Assembly (NCBI RefSeq): GCF_040276085.1
Contig: NZ_JBELOK010000006.1
Span: forward strand, 124,001 to 188,000
Reading direction: 5' to 3'
Length of the DNA stretch: 64,000 nt
Source: Castellaniella sp040276085
GTDB lineage: Bacteria > Pseudomonadota > Gammaproteobacteria > Burkholderiales > Burkholderiaceae_B
The stretch's first letter is position 1. Every line of letters begins with the position of its first letter. Shown here one piece after another: positions 16,792 to 25,152 of the stretch. The notes beneath the pieces were generated by a model. That model did no database searches. It worked only from the letters and a program-made list of their open reading frames with translations, and had not been told where the DNA came from. The position numbers and the translations under genes were made by a program.

Positions 16792-17685
16792 TCAGATCAG
16801 CCCTTTTTCCTTGAGAAACGCTTGGCATACATCGCTGATGGATTTGTGATCAACGTCAACCTGAGCGTTCAGGTGGGCCATGGTCTTGTCGTCCAGTACG
16901 GCAGACAGGCTGTTCAGGGTGTCGGCCAGCTTGGGTTGTTTATCCAGGACGGCCTTGCGGATGACCGGGGTGAGTGCATAGGATGGGAAATAGTCTTTGT
17001 TATCTTTCAGCACCACAAAATCAAAGGCGGGAATACGCCCGTCCGTGGCGAAGACCAGGGCGACGTCCACCTGTTTGTCACGCAGTGCCTGGTAGGTCAG
17101 CCCGGTATCCATGCGCTTGATGTTGGCGCGTTTAAACTCGAAACCGTAGGTCTTCTGAAGCGGTTTGAGGCCGTCGGCGCGGGCATAGAATTCGGCATTG
17201 ACGGCAAAGGTCAGGTCTTTGCCACCGTTCAGGGTGTTTGCCAGGTCGCTGATCGTATGGATGCCCAGGCTATCGGCTTCTTGGTGACGCATGGCTAATG
17301 CATACGTGTTGTTGGCCTTGGAGGGGTTCAGCCAGACCAGCCCCTTGGCGGCGTCCAGTGCTTTCACTTTGGCATAGCCGTCCTGCGCCGACATCGGCGT
17401 GGTTACTTTGTTGTAGACAATCAGCGCCGTGCCGGTGTACTCCCAGTAGACATCGACCTGGCCGTTTTCCTGTGCTTGGCGCAGCACGGCGCTGCCCATG
17501 CCGGCGCGTGTGTCAACGTCATGGCCCTTGGCTTTCAGCAACTGGCTGGTCATCTCTGCCATGATCTGCTGTTCAGTGAAATTTTTGCCGCCAACCACGA
17601 TGGGGTCGGCGGCCGCCGCCTGCCCGGAAAAAATAACGAGGGCCGCGGTGGCGCTTGCCTGGACGAGTTTGAGGATCTGCTTCAT
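16792..17685 (-). CDS. osmoprotectant/quaternary-amine ABC transporter, periplasmic binding protein
   Basis: 297 residues of the OpuAC-type binding protein family (OpuCC/OsmF-like). A signal peptide occupies residues 1-25 with probable cleavage after GQAAA. The mature protein begins with VVGGKNFTEQQIMAEM, typical of OpuCC and YehZ, followed by YWEYTGTALI, one of the aromatic ligand-cage segments. These proteins bind glycine betaine, choline, carnitine or related trimethylammonium compounds. It is in one minus-strand run with two permeases and an ATPase (YehZYXW-like arrangement). No lipobox is seen. The ligand may be catabolic rather than osmoprotective, because CoA-linked catabolic genes follow directly. 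Confidence 0.9.
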   Translation of the reverse strand: MKQILKLVQASATAALVIFSGQAAAADPIVVGGKNFTEQQIMAEMTSQLLKAKGHDVDTRAGMGSAVLRQAQENGQVDVYWEYTGTALIVYNKVTTPMSAQDGYAKVKALDAAKGLVWLNPSKANNTYALAMRHQEADSLGIHTISDLANTLNGGKDLTFAVNAEFYARADGLKPLQKTYGFEFKRANIKRMDTGLTYQALRDKQVDVALVFATDGRIPAFDFVVLKDNKDYFPSYALTPVIRKAVLDKQPKLADTLNSLSAVLDDKTMAHLNAQVDVDHKSISDVCQAFLKEKGLI

Positions 17686-17725
17686 TTGTCTACTCCTTGG
17701 GGAAGAAAAGCTGCGCTTGTAAACG

Positions 17726-18472
17726 CTATCGCAGTGGATTGACGCCTCGGGGGATCAGGGCGTTGGCCGTCATGCCTATGAGGGCATCGACGGCAATTGC
17801 CAGCAGAGCCGTCGGAATGGCGCCTGCCAGCATGGTTCCGGTGTCGTTGAGGTCGATGCCGGTAAAAATCAGCTCGCCCAGCCCGCCGCCGCCCACCAGG
17901 AAAGCCAGGGGCACGGTTCCGACGTTGATGGCCAATGCAGTGCGGATGCCTGCAAAGATCACGAACAATGCATTGGGCAGTTCTACCTGCCACAGCACCT
18001 GCCAGGCGTCCATGCCTACGCCATAGGCAGCCTCTTGCAGATGCTGAGGGACGGCGGTCAGGCCAGAGTAGGTGTTACGCACGATGTACAGCAGTGAGGC
18101 AACCCACAGTGCAAAGATGGCCGGCGCGGTGCCGATCCCGAGCAACGTCATGGACAAGGCCAGGACTGCCAGGGTTGGAATAGTGGTGCCGATATTGAGC
18201 AGCTGCATGGCGCCTTCGGCCCAACGGCGCATAAAGCGGCGGCTCAGCACAATACCCAGCGGCAAGCCGGTGGCAATGGCCAGCCCGCCGGAGATCAGTG
18301 TGAGTTCGATGTGCTGGCGGGTCAGGTAAAGAATGTCATCCCAATGAGAAAGGATATCCTCGGCCATACCATTTATTTGCAGCCAGACGCCAGCCAAGGC
18401 CAATAGGGCAAGAATCAGCAGACGGTCGTTTTTGACGCTGGGCTGCCGCGGTGTGCTGACCCCCCGGCTCAT
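17726..18472 (-). CDS. osmoprotectant/quaternary-amine ABC transporter permease (1)
   Basis: 248 residues with about six hydrophobic segments and a binding-protein-dependent transport signature around EAAYGVGMDAWQVLWQVELP (the EAA loop that contacts the ATPase). It is of the OpuCB/YehY type. Its start overlaps the ATPase stop by 4 bases (ATGA), so the two are translationally coupled. The N-terminus has an extra polar stretch (VSTPRQPSVKNDR) before the first membrane helix. It pairs with the second permease encoded upstream to form a heterodimeric channel, as in OpuC systems. Confidence 0.9.
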   Translation of the reverse strand: MSRGVSTPRQPSVKNDRLLILALLALAGVWLQINGMAEDILSHWDDILYLTRQHIELTLISGGLAIATGLPLGIVLSRRFMRRWAEGAMQLLNIGTTIPTLAVLALSMTLLGIGTAPAIFALWVASLLYIVRNTYSGLTAVPQHLQEAAYGVGMDAWQVLWQVELPNALFVIFAGIRTALAINVGTVPLAFLVGGGGLGELIFTGIDLNDTGTMLAGAIPTALLAIAVDALIGMTANALIPRGVNPLR

Positions 18473-19509
18473 GATTCGGGCCCCTGCAATTCCCGCGCCG
18501 CGGTGTCCTGGCGAGGTACCTTGTCGTGGTGGCTCAGCATCTGCCGGATCGCTTGCTGAGTAATCCTGCCGCAGTATTGTCCGGCGGGGTCAATCACCGT
18601 CAGTTCGTCCAGATCATAGGTAAACATCTGCGACACGGCCATGCGCAGATCCTCGTTTTCAAGGATCTGGCATTCGGGCCTGTCTTCCTGTGTGTGATAG
18701 GGCTGGCCGGTGCCGTTTGTGGCTGGCAGCGTTGCCAGCACATCGTGTACCGTCAGCAGCCGCAGACGCTTTAGTGTGCGATCACGCCCCACGAAATCCG
18801 CAACGAATTCATTGGCTGGAGAGGCCAAAACATTGTTGGGCGTGTCAAATTGCTGCAGGCAGCCTTCACGGAAAACAGCGATCTTGTCACCCATCTTGAC
18901 CGCCTCGTCGATATCGTGGCTGACAAACAGGATCGTCTTGCCCAATTTTTCCTGCATCTTCAGGAACTCGTCCTGAATGACCTGGCGGTTGATCGGATCG
19001 ATTGCCCCGAAGGGCTCATCCATCAGCAGCACTGGGGGGTCTGCCGCCAATGCGCGGGCTACGCCAATGCGTTGCTGCTGACCACCGGAAAGTTCTTTGG
19101 GATAGCGCGGCAGAAAGATGGCCGGGTCCAATGCAACCATTTCCAGCAGGGCCTCGGTGCGCTGCTGGATGCGCTGCTTGTCCCAGCCCAGCAAACGGGG
19201 CACGACGCCGATGTTTTCACCAACCGTCATGTTGGGAAACAGGCCAATCTGCTGGATCACATAACCGATCTGCCGCCTCAGGCTGATGGTGTCGTAGTCG
19301 GTGGTGTCTTTACCGTTTAAAAACACCCGGCCCGAGCTGGGCTGGATGATGCGATTCACCATCTTCAGTGTGGTCGTTTTGCCGCAACCTGATGGGCCCA
19401 GCAAAATGCAGATTTCACCCGTCGGCACTTCCATGTTGATGTTGTCGGCGGCTGTGGCGATGCCTTCGTGGGTGGTGAATTTTTTAGTGAGGTTTTCCAG
19501 CCGGATCAT
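18469..19509 (-). CDS. osmoprotectant/quaternary-amine ABC transporter ATPase
   Basis: 346 residues of the ProV/OpuCA class. Walker A GPSGCGKTT is near residue 37, the Q-loop YVIQQIGLFPNMTVGENI follows, the signature LSGGQQQRIGVARAL is near 135 and Walker B VLLMDEPFGAIDP near 157. The C-terminal third (about 250-340) resembles a CBS-type regulatory region, which in OpuCA senses ionic strength. I chose the ATG at 19509 (MIRLENLTKKF) because the upstream extension overlaps the neighbouring permease gene and is unconserved in character. It is coupled by a 4-base overlap to the following permease. Confidence 0.92.
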   Translation of the reverse strand: MIRLENLTKKFTTHEGIATAADNINMEVPTGEICILLGPSGCGKTTTLKMVNRIIQPSSGRVFLNGKDTTDYDTISLRRQIGYVIQQIGLFPNMTVGENIGVVPRLLGWDKQRIQQRTEALLEMVALDPAIFLPRYPKELSGGQQQRIGVARALAADPPVLLMDEPFGAIDPINRQVIQDEFLKMQEKLGKTILFVSHDIDEAVKMGDKIAVFREGCLQQFDTPNNVLASPANEFVADFVGRDRTLKRLRLLTVHDVLATLPATNGTGQPYHTQEDRPECQILENEDLRMAVSQMFTYDLDELTVIDPAGQYCGRITQQAIRQMLSHHDKVPRQDTAARELQGPES

Positions 19510-19538
19510 GGTGTCGGGCCTCTTTTCTGGTTTAGGGG

Positions 19539-20192
19539 TCAGGCGGTTTGCACACCGGCCGGCGTGAGACGGTTCTGCAGCCATAGCAGAAAGAAATCAG
19601 CAACAATCGCCAATACGCTGACAGCAACGGCGCCCGTCACGAGTTGGCGGGGATCTGTTTGCGAAATGCCACGGCTGATGAATACGCCCAAGCCGCCCGC
19701 GCCAATGTAGGCAGCGATGGCCATGATGCCGATGGAGAGCACCACGGCGCTGCGCACACCGGCCATGATGACTGGTATTGCCAGCGGGATTTCCACCCGG
19801 CTCAGCCGCTGCAAGGGGGTCATGCCCATGCCGCGTGCGGCTTCCCGCAGGGCAGGATCGACATTATTGATGGCGGTATAGGTGTTGCGGATAATCGGTA
19901 ATTGCGAATAGAGCAGTACCGCGATGACGGCGGGCACGTAGCCGATGCCGTGGCCAAACAGGGATAACACCGGGATCATCACGCCAAAAAGCGCGATTGA
20001 TGGCACTGTCATGATGATCGAGGCAATGTAAAGCACCAGGTTGGCGGCGCGCTGGTTCTGCGTGATGGCGATACCGATGGGCACACCCGTCAGGATGGCC
20101 AGCCCGATGGCTACGCCCACAAGCGAAATATGCTCAATCGTGCGGGCAAGGATCAGGTTGGCATGGCCGACCATGTAAAGCAGGATGTCCAC
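19539..20192 (-). CDS. osmoprotectant/quaternary-amine ABC transporter permease (2)
   Basis: 217 residues with about five to six membrane helices, OpuCD/YehW type. The EAA loop is REAARGMGMTPLQRLSRVEIP. The start codon is GTG at 20192, supported by GAGGAG 8 bases upstream; the next in-frame ATG lies inside the first helix. It is the first gene of the transporter operon and is preceded by a 194-base gap to the regulator gene, so the operon promoter must lie there. Confidence 0.9.
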   Translation of the reverse strand: MDILLYMVGHANLILARTIEHISLVGVAIGLAILTGVPIGIAITQNQRAANLVLYIASIIMTVPSIALFGVMIPVLSLFGHGIGYVPAVIAVLLYSQLPIIRNTYTAINNVDPALREAARGMGMTPLQRLSRVEIPLAIPVIMAGVRSAVVLSIGIMAIAAYIGAGGLGVFISRGISQTDPRQLVTGAVAVSVLAIVADFFLLWLQNRLTPAGVQTA

Positions 20193-20200
20193 GAATTTGT

Positions 20201-20206
20201 CTCCTC
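20201..20206 (-). promoter_or_regulatory. Shine-Dalgarno site for a GTG start
   Basis: GAGGAG on the minus strand, 8 bases before the GTG at 20192. It decides the start of the first permease of the transporter operon. Confidence 0.65.
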
Positions 20207-20256
20207 TTTTGAGGCGTGGGGCGTTGTGCTTGCAACACCTTTATGTGGCGTAGACT

Positions 20257-20272
20257 GCCATGGTGTCATGGC
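20257..20272. promoter_or_regulatory. inverted repeat upstream of the transporter operon
   Basis: GCCATG and CATGGC, perfect 6-bp arms around GTGT, lie 65 bases upstream of the first permease start, in the gap below the regulator gene. The minus strand also shows an AT-rich TATATAAC further upstream (about 20339-20346) that could serve as a -10 region without a good -35. Both fit an activator-dependent promoter, but the assignment is tentative. Confidence 0.35.
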
Positions 20273-20386
20273 TGTGTTTCCGCACTTTGAGCGCCCATAG
20301 TAGGGTGTCTTCGCTTGTGCTGATAGTCCAGAATAGACGTTATATAGTCTTTTTATGCTATTGCTGGATTTTTGCCTGTGGCGGCT

Positions 20387-21370
20387 TCAGGCGCCTGGCA
20401 TGTGTGGTGCGTCTGTGTAGCGCCCACGCTGATGCCCGCGCGCAGCGGTGGGCGTATGGCTGAAACGCTCGCGAAAGCAACGAATGAAGTGCGAGGTTGT
20501 GGCAAACCCGCAGGCCAGACTCACTTCGGCCACCGGCATACCGGTTTGCTCCAGCAGATTGCGGGCGCGTTCAAGACGCAGGTTCCGATAAAAGCCGCTG
20601 GGTGTTACCGAGAAATTTGATTGAAACAGGCGGTTCAGTTGCCGTACCGACAAACCAACCTGCAATGCCAGCTGTGCACTGCTCAATGTGTCTTCCATGT
20701 GCCGCTCCATGCATTCGATGGCGGCCAGCAGGTGCGGGTTGGTTACGTTCAGGCGGTTGCGCAGCGACAGGCGCTGGCTGGCCCGGGATTTGCGGATTTC
20801 CGGGTGGATGCATTGTTCTGCCACAGCGGTGGCCAGGCGATATCCATGCCGCTGGCCGATTAGATGCATCATCATGTCCAGCCCCGCGGTGCCGCCTGAA
20901 CAGGTCAAGCGCTGACCATCAATTTCGTAGAGCTCATCGGTGATATTCAATAACGGGAATTCCTCCCGCAGTCCCGCCACGTTTTCCCAGTGAATGGTGC
21001 AACGGTGCTTGTCCAGCAAACCTGCCCGGGCCAGAAATAGCGGGCCGACAGAGGTGGCCCCCAAATTGACGTTGTGGCTGGCCAGCCGGCGCAGCCAGCC
21101 CAAGATGTCTGGGGTGCAGTACGTATTGGCATCGATTCCGGCCACGACAATCAATGTATCCAGCGTGCCGGGTGCTTCCATGCGTCCGGTAGGCTCGAAT
21201 AGCAGGCCATTGCTGGCTGGAACCGGCAGATTTTCTGGTGTAAACATTTGCCAGCGGTAGAGTGGTGTTTCCACCAGGCGGTTGGCCATGCGTAGCGGTT
21301 CGAGCACGCCCGAGAATGAAAGCATGGAAAACTGCGGGATCAGCAGAAAGCCGAATTCGACGGGTGCCAT
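20387..21370 (-). CDS. GlxA/GbdR-type AraC-family transcriptional regulator
   Basis: 327 residues. An N-terminal DJ-1/PfpI-like (class I glutamine amidotransferase-like) domain spans about 5-190, and an AraC-type double helix-turn-helix spans about 215-315 (SSAQLALQVGLSVRQLNRLF and MPVAEVSLACGFATTSHFIRCFRERF). Proteins of this architecture include GbdR, CdhR and ArgR of Pseudomonas, which respond to glycine betaine or dimethylglycine, carnitine and arginine. The start is supported by GAGGCG just upstream. It precedes the transporter-catabolic block on the same strand, so it is the likely activator of that block with a quaternary-amine or amino-acid-like ligand; this is inference from architecture and position. 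Confidence 0.9.
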   Translation of the reverse strand: MAPVEFGFLLIPQFSMLSFSGVLEPLRMANRLVETPLYRWQMFTPENLPVPASNGLLFEPTGRMEAPGTLDTLIVVAGIDANTYCTPDILGWLRRLASHNVNLGATSVGPLFLARAGLLDKHRCTIHWENVAGLREEFPLLNITDELYEIDGQRLTCSGGTAGLDMMMHLIGQRHGYRLATAVAEQCIHPEIRKSRASQRLSLRNRLNVTNPHLLAAIECMERHMEDTLSSAQLALQVGLSVRQLNRLFQSNFSVTPSGFYRNLRLERARNLLEQTGMPVAEVSLACGFATTSHFIRCFRERFSHTPTAARGHQRGRYTDAPHMPGA

Positions 21371-21451
21371 ATATCGCCTCGGGTGTCGTGCCTCGCCGTC
21401 TTGAAGGAGGCCGAGGCTGCGGCAGCGCTGCCGTTCAGTGCTGCCGCGATA

Positions 21452-22108
21452 TCAGTGCGCCAGCCCTGGCAGCATCGCCTTGGCGCCGGCAAACACCATC
21501 TCTACCGCAATGGCGGCCAGGATGATGCCCATGATGCGGGCCATGATAACGCGCATCTTGGTGGACAGCAGTTTGCCGATTGACGCGGCAAAATACAGAA
21601 CGACAAACAGTGCGGCCAGTACCGCCAGCAGCACTACGCTGAAACCGACGATACGGGCTGTGCTTCTGGCCTGGGCACTGTAGATGATCAAGGTGGTGAT
21701 GGTGCCGGGCCCGATGATCATGGGAAAGGTCAGGGGGTAGAAGGCTGGGTTGTCATCCGTGCCTGCGGCCGCTGCCGCAGCGGTGTTGGCACTTTTTTCC
21801 TGGGTGGCGCGCTCGTGGGATGTAATTGGTTGGCCATTCAGCATGGACAGCGCAATGCCAATCAGTACCATGCCGCCCGCAACCCGGAAGGAGTCCAGAC
21901 TGACACCAAAAAAGCTGATGATGTGGCTGCCCCCCAGTGCAATCACGACGCACATGGCAGTGGTGTATCCCAGGATGGACACGGCCAGATTGCGCTGCTC
22001 GGCCACGGATTTCTGTGTGGTCAGTGCCAAAAACAGTGGCAGAGTAATAAAGGGATTCATGATGGCGAACAGCGCGCCCAGAAACTTGGTGGCGTATGCG
22101 ATATCCAT
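21452..22108 (-). CDS. MarC family integral membrane protein
   Basis: 218 residues with six hydrophobic helices and the family's opening FLGALFAIMNPFITLPLFLALT, plus FPMIIGPGTITTLI in the second repeat. MarC (UPF0056) proteins are inner-membrane proteins of unknown function; the early link to multiple antibiotic resistance was not upheld. An alanine-rich polar loop (EKSANTAAAAAAG) separates the two halves. No clear ribosome site is seen before the ATG. It stands alone, downstream of the ETF-QO terminator. Confidence 0.87.
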   Translation of the reverse strand: MDIAYATKFLGALFAIMNPFITLPLFLALTTQKSVAEQRNLAVSILGYTTAMCVVIALGGSHIISFFGVSLDSFRVAGGMVLIGIALSMLNGQPITSHERATQEKSANTAAAAAAGTDDNPAFYPLTFPMIIGPGTITTLIIYSAQARSTARIVGFSVVLLAVLAALFVVLYFAASIGKLLSTKMRVIMARIMGIILAAIAVEMVFAGAKAMLPGLAH

Positions 22109-22179
22109 TGATTTTTTTGCCGGGGCCTTGCCGCTCAGGTGCTGATGTAGCCATAAGGTGACAACATCATTGGGTGATG

Positions 22180-22207
22180 AAAAAGGGCGCTGTCCTAAGC
22201 AGCGCCC
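22180..22207 (-). terminator. rho-independent terminator after ETF-QO
   Basis: GGGCGCTG (22185-22192) pairs with CAGCGCCC (22200-22207) around a 7-base loop. On the minus strand the stem is followed by TTTTT. It lies 10 bases after the ETF-QO stop. Confidence 0.88.
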
Positions 22208-22216
22208 CGTGTCATT

Positions 22217-23863
22217 TTACATGCCGTTATATACCGGCCCTTCGCCACCCTGTGGTGTCACCCAGACAATATTTTGCGTGGGATCCTTAATATCACAGGT
22301 TTTGCAATGGACACAGTTTTGCGCGTTGATCTGCAGACGGTCTTCGCCGGTGTCGGTTTTGACGAACTCGTACACGCCCGCCGGGCAAAAACGCGCCTCG
22401 GGGCCGCCGAACTTGGCCAGGTTTACCTGCACAGGCACGGTATCGTCCTTCAGTGTCAGGTGCGCGGGCTCGTTTTCATCGTGGTGCGTATTGGAGATGA
22501 ACACCGAGCTCAGGCGATCGAATGTCAGCTTGCCATCGGGCTTGGGGTAGTCGATGCGCGCACACTGCGCTGCGGGTTGCAGGCAGGCGTGATCCGGTTT
22601 GGTGTGATGGATGGTCCAGGGGATGCTGCCCTTGAGCAGCCATTGCTCAACACCTGTCATCAGCGTACCAATGGTGCGGCCTTTTTTAAACCACTGCTTG
22701 AAGTTGCGTGATTTGTTGAGCTCGGCATGCAACCAGGAGGATTCAAATGCAGCGGGGTAGGTGGTCAGCTCATCGTGGCTGCGACCAGCTGCCAACGCCT
22801 CGAATGCGGCTTCGGCTGCCAGGGCCCCTGTCTTGATGGCCGAGTGGCTGCCCTTGATGCGCGACGCATTCAGCACACCGGCTTCGCAGCCCACCAGGGC
22901 GCCTCCGGGAAACACCATCTTGGGCAGCGACAGCAGGCCGCCGGCTGTCAGCGAACGGGCACCGTAGGCCACGCGCTTGCCACCTTCGAAGATGCTGCGG
23001 ATATGCGGGTGTGTCTTGTAGCGCTGAAATTCGTCAAAGGGCGACAGCCACGGGTTGGCGTAATCCAGCCCCACCACCAGCCCAACCGCCACCAGATTGT
23101 CCTTGAGGTGGTACAGGAACGAGCCGCCGTAGGTATCCGAATCCAGTGGCCAGCCGGCCGTGTGCATCACCGTGCCAGGCCGTGCCTGGGCAGGATCAAC
23201 CTCCCAGAGTTCTTTGATGCCGATTGCATAGCTTTGGGGGTCGCGTCCGGCATCCAGACGGAATTTTTCGATCAGCTGACGTCCCAAATGGCCACGAGAG
23301 CCTTCGGCAAAAATCGTGTAACGGGCAAGAAGCTCCATGCCGGGCTGATAGGCATCGGTATGGCTGCCGTCTTTGGCCACGCCCATATCGCCCGTCAGTA
23401 CGCCTCGCACGGCACCAGTGTCCGAATAAAGGATTTGAGCAGCGGCAAACCCCGGGAAAACATCCACGCCAAGGGCTTCAGCCTGCTCACCCAGCCAGCG
23501 GGTGACATGCCCCAGGCGCACAATGTAATTGCCGTGATTCTTGAAGCAATCGGGAAGCAGCCAGCCCGGTGTGCCGCGGCTGCCTTTTTCGGTCAGAAAC
23601 AGAAAGCGGTCTTCCTGAACCTCAAGATCTAGTGGGGCGCCTTTTTCTTTCCAGTCGGGGATGAGCTCGGTGATGGCTCTTGGATCCATCACACAGCCCG
23701 ACAGAATGTGGGCGCCGATTTCGGATGCCTTCTCCAGCACACAGACGCTAACTTCCTGGCCGCGATCCGTGGCCAGTTGCTTGAGGCGGATGGCGGCTGA
23801 CAGGCCTGCCGGGCCGCCGCCAACGACGAGGACGTCGTATTCCATGGATTCGCGTTCAGTCAT
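22217..23863 (-). CDS. electron transfer flavoprotein-ubiquinone oxidoreductase
   Basis: 548 residues, standard length. ETF-QO is a membrane-associated FAD and 4Fe-4S protein that passes electrons from ETF (reduced by acyl-CoA, sarcosine and dimethylglycine dehydrogenases) to ubiquinone. The FAD motif VLVVGGGPAGLSAAIRL is near the N-terminus. The cluster cysteines are in CPAGVYEF and CVHCKTCDIKDP near the C-terminus, ending GPVYNGM. The ATG at 23863 follows GGGAG with 8-base spacing; an upstream extension overlaps the divergent thioesterase gene. etfAB are not in the window. It would serve the acyl-CoA dehydrogenase of the catabolic block. Confidence 0.96.
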   Translation of the reverse strand: MTERESMEYDVLVVGGGPAGLSAAIRLKQLATDRGQEVSVCVLEKASEIGAHILSGCVMDPRAITELIPDWKEKGAPLDLEVQEDRFLFLTEKGSRGTPGWLLPDCFKNHGNYIVRLGHVTRWLGEQAEALGVDVFPGFAAAQILYSDTGAVRGVLTGDMGVAKDGSHTDAYQPGMELLARYTIFAEGSRGHLGRQLIEKFRLDAGRDPQSYAIGIKELWEVDPAQARPGTVMHTAGWPLDSDTYGGSFLYHLKDNLVAVGLVVGLDYANPWLSPFDEFQRYKTHPHIRSIFEGGKRVAYGARSLTAGGLLSLPKMVFPGGALVGCEAGVLNASRIKGSHSAIKTGALAAEAAFEALAAGRSHDELTTYPAAFESSWLHAELNKSRNFKQWFKKGRTIGTLMTGVEQWLLKGSIPWTIHHTKPDHACLQPAAQCARIDYPKPDGKLTFDRLSSVFISNTHHDENEPAHLTLKDDTVPVQVNLAKFGGPEARFCPAGVYEFVKTDTGEDRLQINAQNCVHCKTCDIKDPTQNIVWVTPQGGEGPVYNGM

Positions 23864-23971
23864 GTCTATGGCTCCCGTGTCTTGGTGCTTGAATTGCCGG
23901 CCATTGTATTGCAGATCGTTATACTGCATGGCTGTGAATGACGCGGGCCCGGCCTGCTCAAGGAGTGTTGC

Positions 23972-24409
23972 ATGTCCGCTGAATATCCAGACAGTCAAAC
24001 ACCTTCAGGGACGTTTGAAATCCAGCTGGACGTATGGTGGGGCGATATGGACGCACTGCGCCATGTCAATAACGTGGCGTATTTTCGTTATTTTGAAGAA
24101 GCACGCGTACGTTTGTTTCGGGCTATGGATCTGGAGCCCTCCAAGGGGCGTTACTGTGTGCTGGCACATGCCTCGTGTGATTTTCTGAAACCGCTGTTGT
24201 ATCCTGCTTCTATTGTGGTGGGCATGACGCTTGTGCGTGTGGGCCAGACCAGTATCGAGCTCGATTGCTGGATCGCCTCGGCTGGCAACCCCGAAAACCG
24301 TCATGCGCATGGCCGCAATGTGCTGGTGTGCACCGATGGTGCCACCGGCCGGCCTGTACCCTGGACATCTGCAGATCGCCACGTGTTGGCGCACTGTTTT
24401 TCGCACTGA
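23972..24409 (+). CDS. 4HBT/YbgC-type acyl-CoA thioesterase
   Basis: 145 residues, hotdog fold. The 4-hydroxybenzoyl-CoA thioesterase signature is visible as WWGDMDALRHVNNVAYFRYFEEAR at about 22-45, with the catalytic Asp in GDMDA. The ATG follows AAGGAG. These enzymes release free acids from acyl-CoA. It is divergent from ETF-QO and 36 bases upstream of the CoA-transferase pair, suggesting co-transcription with it. The specificity is unknown. Confidence 0.87.
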   Translation: MSAEYPDSQTPSGTFEIQLDVWWGDMDALRHVNNVAYFRYFEEARVRLFRAMDLEPSKGRYCVLAHASCDFLKPLLYPASIVVGMTLVRVGQTSIELDCWIASAGNPENRHAHGRNVLVCTDGATGRPVPWTSADRHVLAHCFSH

Positions 24410-24445
24410 TTCTTTTTTCTCAGTTGGTCTCAAAGGAAACGTCGT

Positions 24446-25141
24446 ATGGATAAAGTCTATGAAAACGCTGCCGCGGCTTTGCGCGACATCGTTGCCGACA
24501 ACCAGATGATCGCTGTCGGCGGTTTCGGGCTGTGTGGCATCCCCGAAGCGCTGATTGCCGCATTGCGGGACTCCGGTGTTCAGGGGCTCACGTGTGTCAG
24601 CAACAATGCGGGCGTGGATGATTTTGGCTTAGGACAGTTGCTGACTACGCGCCAGATCAAAAAAATGATTGCCTCGTATGTGGGCGAAAACAAAGAATTT
24701 GCGCGTCAGTTCATGGCCAAAGAGCTCGAGCTCGAGTTTACGCCGCAAGGTACCCTGGCCGAGAAGCTGCGGGCAGGTGGTGCCGGTATCCCGGCATTTT
24801 TTACACCCACCGGGGTGGGTACCGTGGTGGCCGATGGCAAGGAAACCCGCGAGTTCAACGGCCGCACCTATCTGATGGAAACCTCGCTGACACCCGACAT
24901 CTCTCTGGTGAAGGCCTGGAAGGCTGATCGCAGCGGCAACCTGGTGTTTCGCCGCACTGCGCGCAATTTCAACCCCAATGTCGCCATGGCCGGGAAAATC
25001 ACCGTCGCCGAGGTCGAAGAGGTGGTGCCCACAGGCACCTTCGATCCCGATGAAGTTCATTTGCCGGGCATTTATGTGCACCGTATCGTCCTCAATGCGC
25101 ATCCCGAAAAGCGCATCGAACAACGCACTATTCGTCAATAA
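24446..25141 (+). CDS. scoA: 3-oxoacid CoA-transferase subunit A
   Basis: 231 residues. Subunit A of a succinyl-CoA:3-ketoacid-type (SCOT/ScoAB) CoA-transferase. It shows GGFGLCGIPEALI near residue 26, SNNAGVDDFGLG near 52 and TPTGVGTVVADGKETREF near 120. With subunit B it exchanges CoA between succinate and acetoacetate or a related 3-oxoacid. Subunit B starts 11 bases downstream. A ketone-body role is typical for betaproteobacteria, but adipate-type transferases look alike, so the acceptor is not certain. Confidence 0.92.
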   Translation: MDKVYENAAAALRDIVADNQMIAVGGFGLCGIPEALIAALRDSGVQGLTCVSNNAGVDDFGLGQLLTTRQIKKMIASYVGENKEFARQFMAKELELEFTPQGTLAEKLRAGGAGIPAFFTPTGVGTVVADGKETREFNGRTYLMETSLTPDISLVKAWKADRSGNLVFRRTARNFNPNVAMAGKITVAEVEEVVPTGTFDPDEVHLPGIYVHRIVLNAHPEKRIEQRTIRQ

Positions 25142-25152
25142 GGGGCATTTAC

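Noticed and set aside
22727..23632. 301-codon plus-strand frame inside ETF-QO
   Set aside because: It is antisense to a gene with clear FAD and iron-sulfur motifs; its composition shows no domain.
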